Below, piece by piece: positions 57,441 through 64,000 of a DNA stretch of 64,000 nt. The notes below the pieces were generated by a model that saw only the letters and a list, made by a program, of their open reading frames with translations, did no database searches and was not told the origin of the DNA. The DNA comes from Knufia peltigerae. Lineage: Eukaryota; Ascomycota; Eurotiomycetes; Chaetothyriales; Trichomeriaceae. How positions within the stretch are numbered: position 1 is the first letter of the stretch; every line of letters begins with the position of its first letter. The stretch is from NCBI GenBank assembly GCA_030247855.1, contig JAPDRN010000140.1:1-64000 (forward strand), read 5' to 3'. The translations under genes and the position numbers were made by a program.

Positions 57441-59151
57441 ATGGCACCGGCGACTCACTCAGAAAAGGCCGCGCTGTTCTCGCAGCTGCGCATCATCGCC
57501 ATCACCTATCCGCTACAGCTCATTGGTGCCTTTATCGTTCTTCGTCTATTCTGGAACAAGTTCCAACGACACTTGGTCTCGATCCCAGGCCCGCCGGTCG
57601 CCGCCTACACCAAGTTCTGGAGGCTGTACGACGTCTGGAAGGGGAAAGCACACCTGACGGCGATAGAGGTGCATCGAAAGTACGGTCCACTGGTCCGTAT
57701 CGCGCCGAACCACGTCTCCATCGCCGACCCGTCCTACATCCCCATCATCTACAACATCAAGGAGAACTTTACAAAGTCGGCCTTTTACCCCATCCAATGC
57801 GTCTCGTGGAAGAAGAGGCCGGAGATGAATTTGTTTTCGACGCGGGACCCAAACTACCACCGGGTGGAGAAGCGCAAGGTGGGCGCCGCGTACAGCTTGC
57901 CCAACCTTCTCGAGTCGGAAGAGGCCATCGACTCGTGCATAACGCTGTTCATGCAGAAACTGGACAAATTCGCGACGGACAAAAAACCTGTCGATCTGGG
58001 AGCTTGGCTACAGTACTTTGCATTTGACGTCGTGGGAGAGGTCACGTTCGCCAGCAAGCTGGGCTTCTTGGACCAAGGTCGGGACGTGGACGGCATGATG
58101 AAGGCGATCGAGGGCATGCTCACCTACGCCGCCCTGTGTGGGCAAGTGCCGGAGTACCACAAGTTCCTGCTGGGCAACCCGTTGTTTTCCATGCTGATGC
58201 CGGCCATGGAGACGTGGAACCAGGTGCTCGTGTTCACGCTCAAGGCCATCAACGGACGCGCTTCGATCAAGAGGGACGGGGAACTCATCAACGCCGACGT
58301 CGAGGGGAGGGACATGCTTTCCAGGTGGGCCTACGTCAAGTCCTCGGATCCTTTGAAGATGAACACCCGAGACATCATCGTCCATCTGTCGACCAATGTT
58401 TTCGCGGGGAGCGACACGACGGCCATCGCCCTCCGGGCGGTCATCTACTACCTCTGTCGCCACCCGGAGTGCATGGCGAAGGTGGTCGGAGAGATCGACG
58501 CGGCCGACAAGGCGGGAAAGTTGAGCACGCCCATCAAATACAAGGAATCCACCAACGACCTACCGTACTTCAACGCCGTCCTGAAAGAGTCCATGCGCAT
58601 CCACCCGTCCGTCGGGCTATTGATGGAACGACACGTGCCCGACGAGGGCGTCGACGTCGACGGCCACTTCATCCCCGGTGGGACCATCGTCGGTATCAAC
58701 CCGTGGGTGACGAACAGGGACCCAGAGGTGTTCCCCGACCCGGACGAGTTCAAGCCCGAACGGTGGATGGAAGGTTCCGAGGCGCACTTGAAGCAGATGG
58801 ACAACATTCTCGAATTGAACTTTGGTGGAGGGAGTAGGAAGTGTATTGGTCGGAATATCTGTAAGTTGTTTTTTGTTTTTCTCTTTGGTCTCTTTCCCAG
58901 ATCGTGCTTTTATTTTCCTTACCCACATGTATGGGACCAGGCTTTCAGTCTTTACCCATCTGGACAGTGCTAATTTTGCCTCGTTGTATACAACTACAGC
59001 AATGATTGAGATGCAAAAAGTCGTACCACAATTACTACGAGAGTTCAAGGTCGAATTGACTCATCCCGAGAAAGAATGGCATATTTGTAACCATTGGTTC
59101 GTACAACAGGAAGGTGTGATTTGCAATTTGACGAGAAGGACAAAGGGATGA
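57441..59151 (+). CDS. Cytochrome P450, pisatin-demethylase-like (2 exons)
   Basis: Exons are 57441-58860 and 59000-59151, 523 aa; the 139-bp intron interrupts the protein just after the heme loop (IGRNI/S). An N-terminal membrane span (ITYPLQLIGAFIVLRLFW) and SIPGPP hinge precede VHRKYGPLVRIAPNHVSI. The I-helix is FAGSDTTAI near residue 319, ExxR is KESMR near 381, the PERF-type motif is FKPERW, and the heme loop FGGGSRKCIG lies at about 461-470. The last exon is short and charged and completes the C-terminal sheet. The substrate is unknown; a serine/threonine dehydratase gene lies convergently 247 bp downstream, with no clear pathway link. Confidence 0.93.
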
Positions 59152-59398
59152 TGTTGATATTTTTGATTTTAATGAATCATGACATGTCACAATCAACCGA
59201 GAATGAAATGAAAGAAAGGAAATATTGTATGAACCTTTTTTCCATACGTCGCTAAATCTACCATCACCGCTGTAACTTCTCGAGTGTTCTGTGTAAAAAG
59301 ACTTATTAAATCAAGACGTTTTGGACCATGATGCCAAAAGAGAGCATCAGCATCGTACACGACGTCGACTCTTGACTCTGACTCTGACTCTTGCTTGT

Positions 59399-60505
59399 TC
59401 ATGCATATTTGGCCGCGAGCTCTTCGCTCCGTTTTTGATATTGTGACCGATACTTGTTGAGAAGGTCGAGTGAGATTTTGGAACCTCCACAGACGACGAG
59501 GACGACCTTGGACTCGGGCCGGAAATTTCGAAGGTAATGTTTCAACCTGCCATCGTAGGCCAGTGCGACGCTGACGCCACAGGCCGGTTCGACCAGGTAT
59601 CGCTCGTCGTCGAGGAACCGCCAACACGCCGAACAGGCCTCGGCGTCTTCGAGGACGACCGGCGTGACGGTCGGGCGTCTTCCCTGGACGAAAGCGTTCT
59701 CCGCCACCTGGATGGCCCCCAAGGACGTGGCAATGGACGTGATGCCGGGGAGGGTGACCAACCTACCCTTTTCGACCGACTGCGCGAGGGAATCGGCACC
59801 CACCGTCTCCACCGGCATCACCTGTACCTCGTCCCCCCAACCGGCTCGGTCGAGGCCCATCATGATTCCAGAGAATAGACCTCCGCCGCCGACGGAACAC
59901 ACGACGGCGTCCGGCGGTTGTCCGTCGGGCATTTGTTTCTTCATCTCGTCGACCATGGTGGATGCCCCCTCCCACACCGCGGGCTTGTCGAACGGGTGGA
60001 TGTAGATGCCACGCTCGCCCTGCTTTTCTGCCGCCGGAATGACGGTCTCTCGGAGGTAAGTGTCGGCGTGGAACCAGGTCGCTCCGTGGACGATGACTTC
60101 GCTCGCACCGGCCGAACGAAGTTTGTCGATCGTCCACTCGTCCGTGCTCTCCGGCACCACGACCGAGGCTTTGTATCCCAAGGAGACGGCCGCGGTGACG
60201 CAGGCCAGTCCAGCATTGCCGCCGGACGATGAATAGAAATGAACGTCTCGAGTCTTGTCGGAAGGGTCTTGGGATTGTATGCTGCTGATCATCGAGTTAC
60301 CTATGCCCCTTGATTTGAATGACCCTGACGGCTGAAGGTTTTCGAGTTTGAGAAATATTCGGCTGTCGCATAAGGTCACCTGTTAGTATGGGTTCTTCGG
60401 GGAGGAGCTGGTCCTGTGGAGAGGGTAGTACCATCCGGCAATTTTGGAGAGAATACTCGACTCCAGTAACGGCGTTTCGATCCATGGTTGCTTATACGAG
60501 GTCAT
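59399..60505 (-). CDS. L-serine/threonine dehydratase, PLP-dependent (2 exons)
   Basis: Exons are 60505-60432 and 60362-59399, 345 aa. The intron (GTACTA...GCGACAG) was chosen because it restores the family sequence PWIETPLLESSILSKIAGCR joined to IFLKLENLQPSGSF; nearer AG acceptors break the frame. PLP lysine is in GSFKSRGIG (near residue 45), the substrate loop is SSGGNAG, and the phosphate-binding tetraglycine is SVGGGGLFSG. The enzyme deaminates serine or threonine to pyruvate or 2-oxobutyrate (Cha1/SDS type), probably in the cytosol or mitochondrion for amino-acid use. It lacks the C-terminal ACT domain of biosynthetic Ilv1, supporting a catabolic role. Confidence 0.92.
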
Positions 60506-61664
60506 GATTTGGTGTGTGTTTGTTGATCTCTATGAGTTGTGAGTGTGCCGTGCTCTTAGTGGCTAAAGGGGGTTGGGTTGTTGGGGTGGAATAAGGTACT
60601 CGTACCAATCAACCTATGATGGATATACTACCTATATATCTTGAAATGTCGACTGTATAAAATCCACGGTAGCAAAGTACAGTACACGTCAAGTTTCGTA
60701 AGTGTTTCTGTCGGTACGGATACTTAGCCGTGATTTCACGCCCTTCCGCAATGAAAATATGTCAGCGTGTTAAATAGATGTGGAGCAGACGAGCCATTCT
60801 TCCCAGGCAGGTCCTCATGGTTGCATCAAGGTCTTGTGGATCATTTTTACAAGGTGATGACAAGGCTCTGAATGCTTGGGAAACTCCACGTAGTTCTGGA
60901 ATGAGATGAGTATTGTTGTACGGAGCGGTAGGGCGAGAGATGACAAGGAATACACTCCGCGGTCGAGCTGAAATAAATACATGACTCATTTTCCTCGAAA
61001 CCTGGGGAGGCGCGTGTATGATGTACTCGGTATAAACGGGAAGAATGTTTTGAATTTATCTCTTGTTATCAAGCTATATACACTGTCGTTGAGTAGTATA
61101 GGTGGTAGATATCTGTATGTCCTTGTACCTTTGACCCCTCCAGAATCGGCCCAAAACCGGCGGCCTGTGATTATGTCATTGCAAAATTTTCACCGGCCTC
61201 GGAGAAGGCAAGAGACTTTCCCCGCATCCATCGAACTCGTACAGTCACTCACCCGTGAACTGACTGTGCAGTCACTTTTTTCCTCCCACCCAAATCCCTC
61301 CCAACCTCTTAGCGAACAGTCATCCGAGTCTCTCGCAGCCCCATATATTGTACCATCAAGCCGCGGCCACTCACCAGTCGCAAGTACCCGCGTAAACCCA
61401 GCTTTTGCCCAGGGGCCCTAATTTTCTCTTTGATCTTTCCCCCATCCACCGTCAAATCATCATCGCTGTTTTTTGACTCATAAAAAAATCCCGGATAACT
61501 TACTTGCTCTACCTCACACCGCCCGTGAAGCTTCTACTCTTCTTCCTTTTCTCCATCATCAAACATACCCTCGACTCGAACTCATCTCTACGAGAACGAT
61601 CATTTCTGTGTCACTCCCGGTTCTTCATACCTCTCTACACCGACCTACACTCCTCACACACATC
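60506..61664. promoter_or_regulatory. Divergent promoter of dehydratase and homocitrate synthase with Gcn4/CpcA sites
   Basis: TGACTCA occurs at 61474-61480 (185 bp before the homocitrate synthase ATG) and 60982-60988. An inverted pair TGACTG-TG-CAGTCA lies at 61261-61274. TGACTCA is the binding site of Gcn4/CPC1/CpcA, the activator of amino-acid biosynthesis genes. No gene was recognised within the region. Confidence 0.6.
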
Positions 61665-63385
61665 ATGTGCCCCTCAGCAGACGACACACCCACCAACGGT
61701 GTCAACGGACACTCGAACGGTGTAAATGGCCACGCGAACGTTAACGGTAACCGCGATGGTTATACCGGAATCCAAACGAGAGCGAACCCCGGCCCTCTGA
61801 ATTCCAGAAACCCATACCTCCCCGTTGGTGACTTTCTCAGCAACATCAACAAGTTCCAGATCATCGAAAGCACGCTAAGAGAAGGAGAACAATTTGCCAA
61901 CGCCTACTTCGACACTGCTAAGAAGATTGAGATTGCAAAGGCACTCGATGAGTTTGGAGCCGATGTAGGTGACATTTGCTGAGCTGCGACGCTCATCGTC
62001 ATCTGCAAACCTTTCCTGACATTGCTCACAGTACATCGAACTCACCTCCCCAGCCGCCTCGGAGCAGTCTCGCAAGGATTGCGAGGCCATCTGCAAGCTC
62101 GGTTTGAAGAGATCCAAGATCTTGACACACATTCGATGCCACATGGACGATGCCAGAATAGCGGTCGAGACTGGTGTTGACGGTGTGGATGTTGTTATTG
62201 GAACATCCTCATTTCTGAGAGAGCATTCCCATGGAAAGGACATGTGAGTACTACTCTGTTTATCCGCCGACAAGGCCCGAATTCTGACACTTTACAGGAC
62301 TTATATCAAGAACACCGCAATCGAGGTCATCGAGTTCGTCAAGAGCAAGGGTATTGAAATTCGATTCTCCAGTGAAGATTCCTTCCGATCTGATCTGGTC
62401 GACCTTCTTTCTCTCTACCAGGCTGTCGACAAGGTCGGCGTGAACGTGAGTCATCCCCTTCATGCACAAATGCATGAAATATATTAGGACCCCTCCTCTC
62501 TTCTCTATCTCTCCCCTTAGACCAGCCACTAACTTTTTGCAGAGAGTTGGTATCGCAGACACTGTCGGTTGCGCTTCACCACGTCAAGTCTACGACCTTG
62601 TCCGTACTCTCAGGGGTGTTGTCAGCTGTGACATCGAATGCCATTTCCACAACGATACCGGATGCGCTATTGCGAACGCTTACTGCGCTTTGGAGGCTGG
62701 TGCCACCCATATTGATACCTCGGTTCTTGGTATCGGTGAGCGAAATGGTATCACCACTCTTGGTGGTCTGATGGCCCGAATGATCACCGCCGACCGAGAC
62801 TACGTCAAGGGCAAGTATAACTTGGAGAAGATCAAGGATATTGAGGAGTTGGTTGCGGAAGCTGTTGCTGTCAACATTCCTTTCAACAACCCCATCACTG
62901 GATTCTGTGCCTTCACCCACAAGGCTGGCATTCACGCCAAGGCTATCCTCGCCAACCCAAGCACATACGAGATCATCGACCCCTCCGACTTTGGTATCGG
63001 AAGATACATCCACTTTGCCTCCCGATTGACCGGCTGGAATGCCATCAAGTCGCGAGCACAGCAACTCAACATTGAAATGACCGATGCACAATACAAGGAA
63101 GTCACCGCCGCCATCAAGAGACTGGCCGATATTCGACCAATTGCGATTGACGACGCCGACTCGATCATCCACGCCTACCACCGCGCCTTGATGGCAGGCA
63201 AGAAGAATCCAGGAAACGAGGTCGAACTTCCTAACATGACCGAGAAGGAGAAGAAGCTCCTGGCTGAAAAGCAACAGCAAGAGGAATCGATACCCGAGAA
63301 GAGACAACTAGACGAGACTGTTGCGGATGAGGTCTCTGAGGGACGTGCCGCCAAGAGGACCAGAACGAATGGTGTCACCGCCTAG
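61665..63385 (+). CDS. lysF: Homocitrate synthase (4 exons)
   Basis: Exons are 61665-61964, 62032-62243, 62298-62445 and 62543-63385, 500 aa; all phases agree. A 30-residue Asn/Gly-rich leader (GVNGHSNGVNGHANVNGN) precedes the TIM barrel. Motifs are STLREGEQF (about 67-75), IRCHMDDA, SSEDSFRS, the metal-binding CHFHNDTG (about 252-259), LGIGERNG and THKAGIHAKAIL. It condenses acetyl-CoA with 2-oxoglutarate, the first and feedback-regulated step of the fungal alpha-aminoadipate lysine pathway. The C-terminus is charged with a basic KRTR patch. The upstream TGACTCA site suggests cross-pathway control. The symbol is by analogy with Aspergillus. Confidence 0.96.
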
Positions 63386-64000
63386 AGGATGACGCAGCAT
63401 GATCTTTTTTCCTATGATATTCAACGGCTCTGGAGAAGTAAAAATCTGGGGTTATTTTTCGGCGTCATTGAGGCATGGTCTATCTCAGCATTTATGTATA
63501 TATCAACGAGCTTGTTAAATGAGCTGAACGCGCGAGAGATAGAGACCAGAGAAGGGGAAAACAACCAAAAGTGGCATTTTCTTCCTAGATGAGTGAGAGA
63601 TAAAGTGGCACAATACAAGATAAAAACCTTGATACCAACACAGCCTCGCAAAACAGTGCACTCTTACGGAGGATGTGTGTTCTATATTGCTCGCTATCCG
63701 TATTTCGTAATTTGGGCAGAATCACTTAGGTATACGAAATACGAGTTCCGAGTTGCGCTGGAAAAACCGCCATGTGCGAGTGGCGAACAAAAAAGTGCGC
63801 AGCCAACCAGTAGCATACGGAGAAAAGAATTCCCTTGTGCCTAGGCACGAGTACGAGTGGTGGGCAACCTGCGTCACATCTCAACGTGTACATACTCATT
63901 CGGCGCTTTATATATTCGTCCACCTTCTTTCTCCTTTGTCGTGCTACTTCGAACGAAATCATTTGCCTTGTGATGTCTTTTCGATAGTCTCTACGCCTCC
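63386..64000. other. Downstream intergenic region
   Basis: No gene was recognised up to the window edge; a TATATA near 63910 may belong to a gene beyond the window. Confidence 0.5.

Noticed and set aside
57441..60505. P450 plus PLP enzyme as a secondary-metabolite cluster
   Set aside because: No backbone synthase, and the PLP enzyme is a standard serine/threonine dehydratase.
1..64000. CRISPR array, rRNA or tRNA genes
   Set aside because: No spaced direct repeats or recognisable RNA gene sequence were found; the organism is a fungus.

Overview
The window is nuclear DNA from a filamentous ascomycete (Pezizomycotina). The evidence is many introns of 50-160 bp with GT..AG borders and CTAAC/CTGAC-like branch points, Zn2Cys6 regulators, a DYRK/Pom1-type kinase, a Ftr1/Fet3 iron uptake pair, pisatin-demethylase-type P450s and a fungal alpha-aminoadipate-pathway homocitrate synthase. 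The order cannot be fixed from sequence alone; Eurotiomycetes/Chaetothyriales-like is a guess. I support 24 protein-coding genes and two decayed gene fragments. Most gene models were rebuilt by joining exons across introns, with the reading phase checked at every junction.

Layout. 1-7.3 kb: a DUF7896-type C2H2 zinc-finger protein and a tiny cysteine-rich CYSTM-like protein, separated by about 2.1 kb of non-coding DNA rich in short palindromic words. 7.3-29 kb: mostly core cell-biology genes, namely a Pom1/DYRK kinase, a condensin CAP-G/Ycg1-type subunit with an unusual C-terminus, splicing factor SF3a60 (Prp9/Sap61), a P450, an alpha-arrestin and RFC1. A broken isoleucyl-tRNA synthetase fragment lies at 13.2-13.5 kb. 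29-47 kb: an accessory-looking region with an SDR, a decayed MFS transporter next to a Zn2Cys6 regulator, an AT-rich island carrying a small four-exon coiled-coil gene, an MCT-like MFS transporter, mitochondrial ribosomal protein uL16m, a small low-complexity protein, and an M20 amidohydrolase / Zn2Cys6 regulator / allantoate-permease-type MFS trio that looks like a catabolic unit. 48-53 kb: divergent ftr1 and fet3 with GATA-type ATCTGATAA sites between them. 53-64 kb: a Zn2Cys6 regulator, peptidyl-tRNA hydrolase 2, a second P450, a PLP serine/threonine dehydratase, and homocitrate synthase with a Gcn4/CpcA-type TGACTCA site in its promoter.

How the genes work together. The clearest functional unit is reductive high-affinity iron uptake: the ferroxidase Fet3 and permease Ftr1 are divergently transcribed across 1.3 kb. 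The second is the inferred M20 hydrolase-regulator-permease unit at 40.2-46.2 kb. The 31-34 kb regulator with its decayed MFS neighbour may be a broken relative of such a unit. No tRNA, rRNA, CRISPR array, intact transposon or secondary-metabolite backbone gene was found.
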